A stretch of 12,513 nt of DNA from JBKJVQ01 sp046717125 (GTDB lineage: Bacteria > Pseudomonadota > Alphaproteobacteria > Rhizobiales > Methyloligellaceae): NCBI GenBank assembly GCA_046717125.1, contig JBKJVQ010000085.1:1-12513 (forward strand), read 5' to 3'. Of the stretch, positions 6,088 to 12,513 are shown piece by piece. Below the pieces are notes generated by a model. The model saw nothing but the letters and a program-made list of their open reading frames with translations, was not told where the DNA came from and searched no databases. Each line of letters opens with the position of its first letter. The stretch's first letter is position 1. A program made the translations under genes and the position numbers.

Positions 6088-7692
6088 ATGACCCGCGAAC
6101 GACTGTACCTCTACGACACGACGCTGCGCGACGGGGCGCAGACGCACGGGGTCGACTTCTCGCTCGAGGACAAGACGCTGATCGCGGGGCATCTCGACGC
6201 GCTCGGCGTCGATTATGTCGAGGGCGGCTATCCTGGTGCGAACCCCACCGATACGGCCTTTTTTGCGCACGCCCCGAACTTCCATCACGCCACCTTCACC
6301 GCCTTCGGCATGACTCGCCGGCCCGGCCGCTCGGCCTCGAACGATCCGGGCCTCGCCGCGCTGCTCAACGCCGACGCGAAGGCGATCTGCCTCGTCGCAA
6401 AATCCTGGGATTTCCATGTCGAGGTCGCGCTTGGCATTTCGAAAGATGAGAATCTCGAGGCCATCCGCGCGTCCGTCGCCGCCATCGTCGAATCCGGCAA
6501 GGAGGCGCTGATCGACTGCGAGCATTTCTTCGACGGCTACAACGCGAACCCGCAATATGCGCTGGCTTGCGCGAAAGCGGCGCACGATTCCGGTGCACGG
6601 TGGATCGTGCTTTGCGACACCAATGGCGGCGCGCTGCCCGATTATGTGGGCCGCGTTGTTTCGGACGTGGCGCGGGAGATCCCTGGCGACCGGCTGGGCA
6701 TCCACACCCACAACGACACCGACAATGCCGTCGCCAATTCGCTCGCGGCGGTGCGTGTCGGCGCGCGCCAGATCCACGGCACGCTGAATGGGCTCGGCGA
6801 GCGCTGCGGCAACGCCAACCTTACTTCGATCATTCCGACCCTGATGCTGAAGTCGGATTATGCGGATCGCTTCGATATCGGCGTGACGCCGGACAAGCTG
6901 CGAACATTGACGCATGTCAGCCGCGTGTTGGACGAGATTCTGAACCGCGCACCGAACCGCCACGCGCCCTATGTCGGCGAGTCGGCTTTAGCGCCCAAGG
7001 GCGGCATTCATGTCTCGGCGGTGGCGAAGGACCCGCGCACTTACGAACATGTACCGCCGGAATCGGTCGGCAATCGCCGCAAGCTGCTCGTGTCGGATCA
7101 GGCCGGCCGCGCCAACATCCTGGCGGAGCTCGAACGCGTCGGCATGGTCGTGCCGAAAGACGATCCCCGCATCCAGCGGCTGCTGGACGAGGTGAAGCGG
7201 CGCGAGTCCGTCGGTTATGCCTATGAGGGCGCGGATGCTTCATTCGAGCTACTGGCCCGCCGCATGCTCGGCAACGTGCCGCAATATTTCGACGTCGAAT
7301 CGTTCCGCGTCATGGTCGAGCGGCGGCACAACCAGATTGGCGACCTCGTCACAATCTCGGAGGCGACCGTCAAGGTCACGGTCGATGGCGAGACCATGAT
7401 GTCAGTAGGTGAGGGCAACGGTCCGGTCCATGCGCTCGACAATGCGCTGCGCAAGGATCTCGGCCGCTACCAGGCGATTATCGAAGACCTCGATCTTGTG
7501 GACTACAAGGTCCGCATCCTCACCGGCGGCACGGACGCCGTGACGCGTGTGCTGATCGAAAGCCGTGATGGCCACGGACGCCGCTGGTTCACGGTCGGCG
7601 TCTCGCCCAACATCGTCGACGCCTCGTTCGAGGCGCTGCTCGATTCGATCAACTACAAGCTCCATCGTGATGGCGCGTCCGCCCCGCATTAA
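6088..7692 (+). CDS. cimA: Citramalate synthase
   Basis: The enzyme condenses pyruvate and acetyl-CoA to (R)-citramalate, the first step of the threonine-independent route to 2-oxobutyrate and isoleucine. The product is 534 aa, as expected for the long CimA family (TIGR00977 type). The HMGL-like TIM barrel starts with DTTLRDGAQ at 10-18 (catalytic R14, metal-binding D15), followed by EGGYPGANPTD, and HTHNDTDNAVANS with metal ligands H206 and H208, then GLGERCGNANL. The linker region contains HVSAVAKDPRTYEHVPPESVGN. The C-terminal part from about residue 395 is the LeuA dimerisation/regulatory domain, normally the site of isoleucine feedback. 2-Isopropylmalate synthase is less likely because of the N-terminal signature and overall pattern. 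I chose the ATG at 6088 over an in-frame TTG at 6070; neither has a strong ribosome site. It is divergent from the Lrp-like gene. Confidence 0.95.
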   Translation: MTRERLYLYDTTLRDGAQTHGVDFSLEDKTLIAGHLDALGVDYVEGGYPGANPTDTAFFAHAPNFHHATFTAFGMTRRPGRSASNDPGLAALLNADAKAICLVAKSWDFHVEVALGISKDENLEAIRASVAAIVESGKEALIDCEHFFDGYNANPQYALACAKAAHDSGARWIVLCDTNGGALPDYVGRVVSDVAREIPGDRLGIHTHNDTDNAVANSLAAVRVGARQIHGTLNGLGERCGNANLTSIIPTLMLKSDYADRFDIGVTPDKLRTLTHVSRVLDEILNRAPNRHAPYVGESALAPKGGIHVSAVAKDPRTYEHVPPESVGNRRKLLVSDQAGRANILAELERVGMVVPKDDPRIQRLLDEVKRRESVGYAYEGADASFELLARRMLGNVPQYFDVESFRVMVERRHNQIGDLVTISEATVKVTVDGETMMSVGEGNGPVHALDNALRKDLGRYQAIIEDLDLVDYKVRILTGGTDAVTRVLIESRDGHGRRWFTVGVSPNIVDASFEALLDSINYKLHRDGASAPH

Positions 7693-7811
7693 CTGCGCGA
7701 CCATCGGCGGCGATCCATGCAATTCCATGGTCTTAGCCTCTGGTTCTCGGAACTTTGGCCAAGCGCGGCGCATTTTCCCCACAGTTTGGAATCGTTCAGG
7801 GAGACACCGCC

Positions 7812-8306
7812 ATGCGCATCGCCGTAACCGTTTTATCGATGACTTCCATACTGGCGCTGTCGACATCGGTGTTCGCGCAGGGCGGGGGCGGGGCAAAGGA
7901 CGGACAGGCTGCGTTCAACAATGCGTGCCGCACCTGCCACACCGTCGACCAGGGCGACAACCGTCAGGGCCCGAACCTCTCTGGGATCGTGGGCAAGAAA
8001 TCCGGTTCGGTCGAGGGCTGGAGCTATTCGTCGGCGCTGGCGGGCGGCAAAATCACCTGGGATGAGGCGACGCTCGACAAATTCATTGAAAACCCCGAGG
8101 CCGTCGCCCCCGGCAACAACATGAAGCCGTTTGGCGGCATCGCCGACGCCGAGCAGCGCAAGCTGATCGTCGGATATCTGGCGCAGTCGGGCGGCGGGGC
8201 AGCAGGAGGCGACAAGCCTGCTGGCGGCGCCGAGAAGCCTGCCGGTGGTCAGCCGGCTCCGGCTCCTGCCGCTCCGGCTCCAGCTCCTGCGCCGGCCCCT
8301 CAGTAA
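7812..8306 (+). CDS. Periplasmic class I c-type cytochrome with Ala/Pro-rich tail
   Basis: The 164-aa product is a soluble electron carrier of the cytochrome c2/c550 type. Residues 1-22 are a Sec signal peptide ending VFA. One haem site CRTCH lies at 39-43 (H43 proximal ligand), PNLSGIVGKKSG and WDEATLDKFIENP are family-typical, and M104 in PGNNMKPFGG is the likely sixth ligand. After the last helix (RKLIVGYLAQ) a tail of about 38 residues follows, first GG-KPAGG repeats, then Ala-Pro repeats; most family members stop before this. The frame extends to 7755, but the ATG at 7812 has GGGAG about 9 nt upstream and gives the signal peptide. It lies 119 bp after cimA, so it probably has its own promoter, and it converges with the LOG gene with 11 bp between stops. 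The redox partner is not evident. Confidence 0.93.
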   Translation: MRIAVTVLSMTSILALSTSVFAQGGGGAKDGQAAFNNACRTCHTVDQGDNRQGPNLSGIVGKKSGSVEGWSYSSALAGGKITWDEATLDKFIENPEAVAPGNNMKPFGGIADAEQRKLIVGYLAQSGGGAAGGDKPAGGAEKPAGGQPAPAPAAPAPAPAPAPQ

Positions 8307-8317
8307 CCGTTCCCGGA

Positions 8318-8941
8318 TTAGAATTTCCGGCTCACGCGCGCGGTTGCCGCAACATCTTCGGGAGCGATCGCGCGCCTGATCGCGGGTACGATTTCATCCA
8401 CATCGTCCACGACAAGCACGCTCGGCTCAAGACCGGGACGGATGAACGCCTCGACGCGCATGTGATCGAACAACGCGATCACCGGATTCCAGAATTTCTC
8501 GATATTGGCGATGACGATCGGCTTGGTGTGCCGGCCGAGCTGAGACCAGGTCAACTGCTCCACAAGTTCTTCCAGCGTTCCGAGCCCGCCGGGTAGGGCG
8601 ACAAACGCGTCCGCCTGCTCAAACATCAGCAGCTTTCGCTCGTGCATATCATTGGTAATGATGAGTTCCTGGGCATCCTGAAGCATATGCTCGCGTTCGC
8701 TCAGAAACGCGGGGATGATGCCCGTGACATGCCCGCCAGCCTCGAGAGTTGCGCGGGCGACCTCTCCCATAAGGCCGAGGCTACCGCCTCCATAAACGAG
8801 ACCAATCCCGCTTTCGGCAAGGATTCGGCCGAATTGTCGGGCAGCTTTGGAATAGGCGGGATGACGGCCGGGTCCCGAGCCGCAATAGACGCAAATCCGG
8901 TCCAGGCTCGGCAACAATCCAGTATTCGACATTTGCGCCAT
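8318..8941 (-). CDS. LOG-family protein (TIGR00730), cytokinin-riboside-monophosphate phosphoribohydrolase type
   Basis: The product is about 207 aa and has a Rossmann-like fold. LOG enzymes cleave nucleoside 5'-monophosphates to free base and ribose 5-phosphate; in bacteria the physiological substrate may be AMP or modified nucleotides. Visible motifs are ICVYCGSGPG at the N-terminus, GLVYGGGSLGLMG at 48-60, MHERK around 99-103, and the signature PGGLGTLEE at 117-125 (the family PGGxGTxxE). These make the family assignment firm. The start is uncertain: the frame opens at a GTG at 8977, with ATGs at 8941 and 8932, and none has a clear ribosome site. Homologues usually begin only a few residues before the first strand, which favours one of the two ATGs. 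It is divergent from the LysM gene across 157 bp. Confidence 0.93.
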   Translation of the reverse strand: MAQMSNTGLLPSLDRICVYCGSGPGRHPAYSKAARQFGRILAESGIGLVYGGGSLGLMGEVARATLEAGGHVTGIIPAFLSEREHMLQDAQELIITNDMHERKLLMFEQADAFVALPGGLGTLEELVEQLTWSQLGRHTKPIVIANIEKFWNPVIALFDHMRVEAFIRPGLEPSVLVVDDVDEIVPAIRRAIAPEDVAATARVSRKF

Positions 8942-9098
8942 CTGTCCACTTCGCACCCATGACGTCAACCCGCCCACCGCTTTGCCATTGCACGGAAATC
9001 ATGTCGTCCGAAAGAAGTTGGCCACGGCCGAAGTGTTCCGGTAATGTCCAAGATCAAATCACTTTGAGTCTTAAGCTCGGTCGAAGGGGGCTCGTTCA

Positions 9099-11771
9099 AT
9101 GCTCAACAGCCGTGCGGTTACGGCGGCATTTGCGATCGTAGGCATCTGGACGCTGGTCGCGGGCATCTACCTGCACAACCGGATGGATCCGCCTTCGCCG
9201 CAGCAGGTCGCGCAAACGGAGCAGCCTGCGCCGGACGCCGGCCAGAAGCCTGAACCAGCGCCGGAAGCTCCTGCCGCGCCACAGGATGAGGCCGCGCAGA
9301 AACAGCAGGAACCGCCGCAAGCGCCTGCCGCTCCGCAGGATCAGGCTGCAAAGCCGGAGGCGCCCGCCGTGCCGCAGGATCCGGCCGCGCAACAACAGCA
9401 ACAGCCGGAAGCGCCCCCTGCGCAGCAGGATCAGGCCGCAAAGCAGGATGAGCCCGCCCGGCGAGATCTCGCAACCGCCGAGAGAGCCCCCGCTCCCGAT
9501 CCAACGGGCCAGGTCGCGCCGAAGCCCGAGGAACAGGCTGCCGCTGAACCGAAGCCCGAAATTGCGCCTGATCCGGCTGCCCCCGCCGCAGAGCCGAAGG
9601 CCGACGAACAGGCTGCCGTGGAGCCTAAACCTGAGCAGCAGGCTGCCGCCGAACCGAAACCCGAAATTGCGCCTGATCCGGCGGCCCCCGCCGCAGAGCC
9701 GAAGACCGACGAACAGGCTGCCGTGGAGCCGAAACCCGAGCAGCAGGCCGCCGCCGAACCGAAAGCCGAGCCAGAGCCTGCGCCGAAAGAAGCTGCGAGG
9801 GGCGCGCGCGTCCCGAGCTTCGATGTCGTCCGGGTCGAGCGTTCCGGCGAAGGTGTCGTCGCCGGCCGCGCCGAGGCGGGTTGGGCCGTCGAGTTGAAAG
9901 CAGGAGAGCGGTCGGTCGCCAACGCCAAAGCCGATGATTTCGGCGAATGGGCGATGGTGATTTTCGATCCGCTTCCCTCAGGCGATCATGCGTTGAAGCT
10001 CAGGGCGAGTTCGCCCGATGGCAAGCAGGCGCTGACGTCGGATCAAACCGTCATGGTCGCGATCGCCGCTGCGGCGAACGAGGAGACGGTCGTGGCGCTG
10101 AACGAGCCCGGCGAGCCGACACGCATTCTCCAGCGCGAAAAGGCCGAACAGGAAGTCGCGAAGGCCGAGCCGGAAGCCGCGAAGGCCGAACAGGAAGTCG
10201 CGAAGGCCGAGCCGGAAGCCGTGCCTTCTGAGGCGCAAGGGCCGGCCGGAGCCCAGGATCAAGCGGCTGCGCCGGGACAATCCCCAGCGCTCGACGGGGC
10301 TGCCGATCCGGCTCAGCCGGGCCAGGGCGAAACTGGTCAGGCGGCCAAGCCGGATCAGGCTCCTGCTCAGGATCAGGCCAGTGCGCCTCAGGATCAGGCT
10401 GCCGCACAGGCTGAGGGTCAGACGGCTGCGCCTGCAGAGGCGGCTGCATCCCAGGATGACGCGTCCTCGTCTGGGCAGCCACAGGAAGGTCAGACCGGGC
10501 AGGATAAGGGACAGAGCAGCCAGGAACAGTCGCAAGCGCAGGCCGAACCCGGAGCGGCATCGCCGCCGGCCGGAGCCGGTGCGCCTGCACCAGATCAGCC
10601 CGACAAGCCGGCGGTTGGTCCTTCATCCGCGCCCGATGCGGTTGCCGAGGCGCCCACTGCGAACAAGAATCAGGAAGCTCTGCCCGACTCAAGTCGCGCG
10701 TTTAAGAGCCTGGAGAACGCACCGGCCGCTGAGCCCGATGGCGGGTCGCCCAGCGCTGGGTCGCCGGCCGAATCCGGTTCGGCGCCATCGCCCGATGCGC
10801 AGGCGGGTATCACGGAGCGCGCCAAGAAACCGGCCGAAGAACCTTCGAGAAACGCCGGCAAGGCCGCACAGGCGGAGGTCGCCGAGGCTGAACCCGAACA
10901 GAACGGCGCTCCTGCGGCCGGAGCCGAAAAGAAAGCCGACGAACCACCTGCCGGCCAGATCGCCCGCGCGGAGGAAGCAGGACCCGAGCGCGATGCCAAG
11001 AAGGCCGAGGAGCAGGCTAGGCAGGACGCGGACCGGGCCAAAGTCTCTTTCGATTCCGCCAATTACGAGGAGTCCGAGAGCGGGGCCGGATCGGTTTTCA
11101 TGTCGGGCCGCGGTGCGCCGGGCGCCTTCGTGAATATCTATATCGACGATCAGCCCGTCGGCGAGGTTAGAACCGACGCCGAAGGGCGCTGGACGTTCCA
11201 GAAGCCGCATGCGTTCGAGTCGGGCAGCCACCGTATGCGGGCCGACGAGGTCGATGAGCAGGACACGGTCGTCTCGCGCGCCGAAGTAGGCATCGAGCAT
11301 ATCGAGCGGCCGCAAATTGCCGAAGCGAAGCCCGAGGCGGACGGCGATGCGGATGAAAGTCCGACGGCGGAGGGTTCGCGCGACGATTCATCCGAGCGCG
11401 GACAGGCCGATGCGGCTGCCGCGCCCGCTGACAAGGACTCTAAACCCGAGCAGCAGGTCGCGGCGGCCGAGCCCCGGCAGGATGCGGCCAAACAAGCCGG
11501 CAAAGTTGCCAGGCCGGACAGACGCCGGGTTGCTGCGGCCGAGCCCCGGCAGGAGGCGGAGCAGGCGGCTCCCGCGTCTCGCAAACGCGTAAAGCGTAGC
11601 GGCCGACGCATGCATGTGGTCCGTCGCGGCGATACGCTTTGGGACATCGCGGAAGACACGTATGGCGGCGGGTGGCGTTACACCTTCATTTTCCGCGACA
11701 ATCAGGAGCAGATCCGCGATCCGCATTGGATCTATCCGAGACAGCGGTTCCGCCTGCCACGGCGGCGTTAG
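9099..11771 (+). CDS. Large membrane-anchored LysM protein with two Ig-like domains and long disordered linkers
   Basis: The product is 890 aa. Residues 5-25 form one hydrophobic helix (uncleaved anchor or signal), so the rest should lie in the periplasm. Residues 29-237 are low complexity, rich in Pro, Ala, Gln, Glu and Lys, with a tandem 35-aa repeat. An Ig-like/bacterial beta-sandwich domain spans about 238-322 (FGEWAMVIFDPLPSGDHALKLRA). A second disordered block runs about 323-645, then a second Ig-like domain at about 648-737 (DAEGRWTFQKPHAFESGSHRMRA). A further Ala/Glu/Arg-rich linker leads to a C-terminal LysM domain at about 838-890 (VVRRGDTLWDIAEDTYGGG...YPRQRF), which binds peptidoglycan glycan. 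GAAGGGGG 8 nt before the ATG supports the start. Related Ig-LysM proteins occur in Hyphomicrobiales, usually with shorter linkers as far as I recall. Its role is probably envelope organisation; no enzymatic domain is visible. An intrinsic terminator follows. Confidence 0.92.
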   Translation: MLNSRAVTAAFAIVGIWTLVAGIYLHNRMDPPSPQQVAQTEQPAPDAGQKPEPAPEAPAAPQDEAAQKQQEPPQAPAAPQDQAAKPEAPAVPQDPAAQQQQQPEAPPAQQDQAAKQDEPARRDLATAERAPAPDPTGQVAPKPEEQAAAEPKPEIAPDPAAPAAEPKADEQAAVEPKPEQQAAAEPKPEIAPDPAAPAAEPKTDEQAAVEPKPEQQAAAEPKAEPEPAPKEAARGARVPSFDVVRVERSGEGVVAGRAEAGWAVELKAGERSVANAKADDFGEWAMVIFDPLPSGDHALKLRASSPDGKQALTSDQTVMVAIAAAANEETVVALNEPGEPTRILQREKAEQEVAKAEPEAAKAEQEVAKAEPEAVPSEAQGPAGAQDQAAAPGQSPALDGAADPAQPGQGETGQAAKPDQAPAQDQASAPQDQAAAQAEGQTAAPAEAAASQDDASSSGQPQEGQTGQDKGQSSQEQSQAQAEPGAASPPAGAGAPAPDQPDKPAVGPSSAPDAVAEAPTANKNQEALPDSSRAFKSLENAPAAEPDGGSPSAGSPAESGSAPSPDAQAGITERAKKPAEEPSRNAGKAAQAEVAEAEPEQNGAPAAGAEKKADEPPAGQIARAEEAGPERDAKKAEEQARQDADRAKVSFDSANYEESESGAGSVFMSGRGAPGAFVNIYIDDQPVGEVRTDAEGRWTFQKPHAFESGSHRMRADEVDEQDTVVSRAEVGIEHIERPQIAEAKPEADGDADESPTAEGSRDDSSERGQADAAAAPADKDSKPEQQVAAAEPRQDAAKQAGKVARPDRRRVAAAEPRQEAEQAAPASRKRVKRSGRRMHVVRRGDTLWDIAEDTYGGGWRYTFIFRDNQEQIRDPHWIYPRQRFRLPRRR
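9534..9743 (+). repeat. Two tandem 105-bp (35-aa) repeats inside the LysM gene
   Basis: Copies at 9534-9638 and 9639-9743 start with CAGGCTGCCG and encode the same 35-residue unit (QAAAEPKPE...EPKPEQ) with one amino-acid change (A to T in EPKADEQ/EPKTDEQ) and a handful of mostly synonymous base changes. A third, diverged start of the unit follows at 9744. The period is a multiple of three, so copy-number change would keep the frame. Confidence 0.9.
10140..10220 (+). repeat. Two tandem 42-bp (14-aa) repeats inside the LysM gene
   Basis: Copies at 10140-10181 and 10182-10220 (the second lacks its last codon) encode KAEQEVAKAEPEA twice and appear identical at base level, suggesting a recent duplication. 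Each unit itself consists of two related 7-residue halves (KAEQEVA and KAEPEAA). Confidence 0.9.
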
Positions 11772-11845
11772 CGTGGTCTGACCGCCGGCCGGGCACGTTC
11801 CGCACCTTGTGGCAAGATAACCGCACGTCTATCTAGGTTCAGGAG

Positions 11846-11875
11846 GGGCAGCGCATAAAAGCGCTGCCCTTTTTT
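11846..11875 (+). terminator. Strong intrinsic (Rho-independent) terminator after the LysM gene
   Basis: GGGCAGCGC (11846-11854) pairs perfectly over 9 bp with GCGCTGCCC (11861-11869) around the loop ATAAAA, followed by six T at 11870-11875. The hairpin lies about 75 nt after the LysM stop and only 25 nt before the ATG of the ABC exporter gene. An AGGAGGGG sequence overlaps the 5' side of the stem, but no start codon follows at a suitable distance. Confidence 0.92.
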
Positions 11876-11900
11876 GTCCGTCTCGCACCGAAAGGATTCC

Positions 11901-12513
11901 ATGACAGACCGCAGGCGCTTGTCCCGCAAGAGGGGGTCGACCGACGGTCCCGAATCCGGGCGGGATCATGGTCGCACACTGCGCGGGCTCTTGCCCTATG
12001 TCTGGCCCGCGAACCGGCCCGATCTTCGCCTGCGCGTTGTGTGGGCCTTCGCGGCGCTGATCGTCGCGAAGATTGTAACTGTCACGGTCCCCATCTTCTA
12101 CAAATATGCCGTGGACGGATTGACCGGATCGGCCACGGGCGACGCGGTGCGCGAACTTTCCGTTATGCAGCTCGCATCGGTCCCGATCTTCATGATCATC
12201 GCCTACGGCGTCGGCCGAATCCTGATGGTCGTGTTCGCGCAAATACGCGATGTCCTGTTCACGCGCGTCGCGCTCCATGCCGTGCGCTCGCTCGCGGATC
12301 GGACGTTCCGGCATCTGCACGAGCTGTCGCTGCGCTTCCATCTGCAGCGCCGCACGGGCGGCTTGTCGCGCCTGATCGAGCGCGGCGTACAGGCGATCGA
12401 GCTGATCATGCGCATGGCGGTGCTGAATTCGGTCCCGACCGTGTTCGAACTGCTGCTTATCTGCGGCTTGGTCGCATACTATTTCGGCTGGATCTACGTC
12501 CTGATCGTGCTCG
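11901..12513 (+). CDS. Atm1/HMT1-type ABC exporter, N-terminal part (runs off the window)
   Basis: Only the first 204 codons are present; the nucleotide-binding domain is beyond the edge. The visible part is the start of an ABC type-1 exporter membrane domain: a cytoplasmic N-terminus with LLPYVWPANRPDLRLRVVWA, a first helix around FAALIVAKIVTVTVPIFYKYAVD, a second near 92-110, and the coupling-helix region FRHLHELSLRFHLQRRTGGLSRLIERG, a strong signature of the Atm1/HMT1 half-transporters that export glutathione-linked or polysulfide compounds and metal conjugates. A further helix pair begins at about 180 and is cut. AAAGGA about 7 nt before the ATG supports the start. The close upstream terminator leaves no normal promoter space, so expression may depend on readthrough or a promoter overlapping the hairpin. 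Confidence 0.9.
   Translation, partial: MTDRRRLSRKRGSTDGPESGRDHGRTLRGLLPYVWPANRPDLRLRVVWAFAALIVAKIVTVTVPIFYKYAVDGLTGSATGDAVRELSVMQLASVPIFMIIAYGVGRILMVVFAQIRDVLFTRVALHAVRSLADRTFRHLHELSLRFHLQRRTGGLSRLIERGVQAIELIMRMAVLNSVPTVFELLLICGLVAYYFGWIYVLIVL

Noticed and set aside
5740..6963. 407-codon minus-strand open frame across cimA and the Lrp-like gene
   Set aside because: It is an antisense shadow of cimA that ends out of frame through the Lrp-like gene; both overlapped genes have clear motifs and better starts.
7715..7730. Inverted repeat CCATG-CAATTC-CATGG between cimA and the cytochrome gene
   Set aside because: Only 5-bp arms with no T-run and no known operator match; likely chance.
9534..10220. 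Tandem repeats considered as a CRISPR array
   Set aside because: The repeats are contiguous, in frame and lack unique spacers; they encode low-complexity protein.
9431..10692. Several long frames in other phases within the LysM gene
   Set aside because: Repetitive GC-rich coding DNA keeps all frames open; these are Arg/Pro or Ser/Gly/Ala-rich without domains.

Overview
The window looks like chromosomal DNA of an alphaproteobacterium, probably of the order Hyphomicrobiales (Rhizobiales). The evidence is high GC with strong G/C preference at third codon positions, a CysS with the alphaproteobacterial N-terminus and insertion, and a LOG-family protein, LysM/Ig-like envelope protein and Atm1-type ABC exporter side by side, as I remember from this order. 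I cannot fix the genus. I see no mobile element, phage gene, CRISPR array, tRNA or rRNA.

Layout. (1) 115-1901, minus strand: a secreted SGNH/GDSL hydrolase, then a secreted protein with two copies of a six-cysteine module joined by a long disordered linker. (2) 2140-3570, plus strand: cysS, divergent from the hydrolase; its 3' third is clearly lower in GC. (3) 3603-5942, minus strand: a compact cluster of an Lrp/AsnC-effector-like small protein, a doubtful small ORF, a small multi-pass membrane protein whose 3' end looks frameshifted, and an HlyD-type membrane fusion protein. (4) 6088-8306, plus strand: cimA (citramalate synthase, isoleucine synthesis), then a periplasmic class I cytochrome c with an Ala/Pro tail. 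(5) 8318-8941, minus strand: a LOG-family nucleoside-monophosphate phosphoribohydrolase, convergent with the cytochrome gene. (6) 9099-11771, plus strand: a very large low-complexity LysM protein with two Ig-like domains, followed by a strong intrinsic terminator. (7) 11901 to the window end, plus strand: the N-terminal part of an Atm1/HMT1-type ABC exporter.

Functionally this is mainly housekeeping (CysS, CimA, LOG, Atm1-type exporter) mixed with envelope proteins (the Cys-module protein, the LysM protein, the HlyD cluster, the cytochrome). I did not find a convincing new multi-gene system. The items most worth a second look are the duplicated six-cysteine module with identical cysteine spacing, the probable one-base frameshift that hides an ATGA stop/start overlap in the HlyD cluster, the intrinsic terminator only 25 nt before the ABC exporter start, and the stand-alone Lrp-like domain next to cimA.
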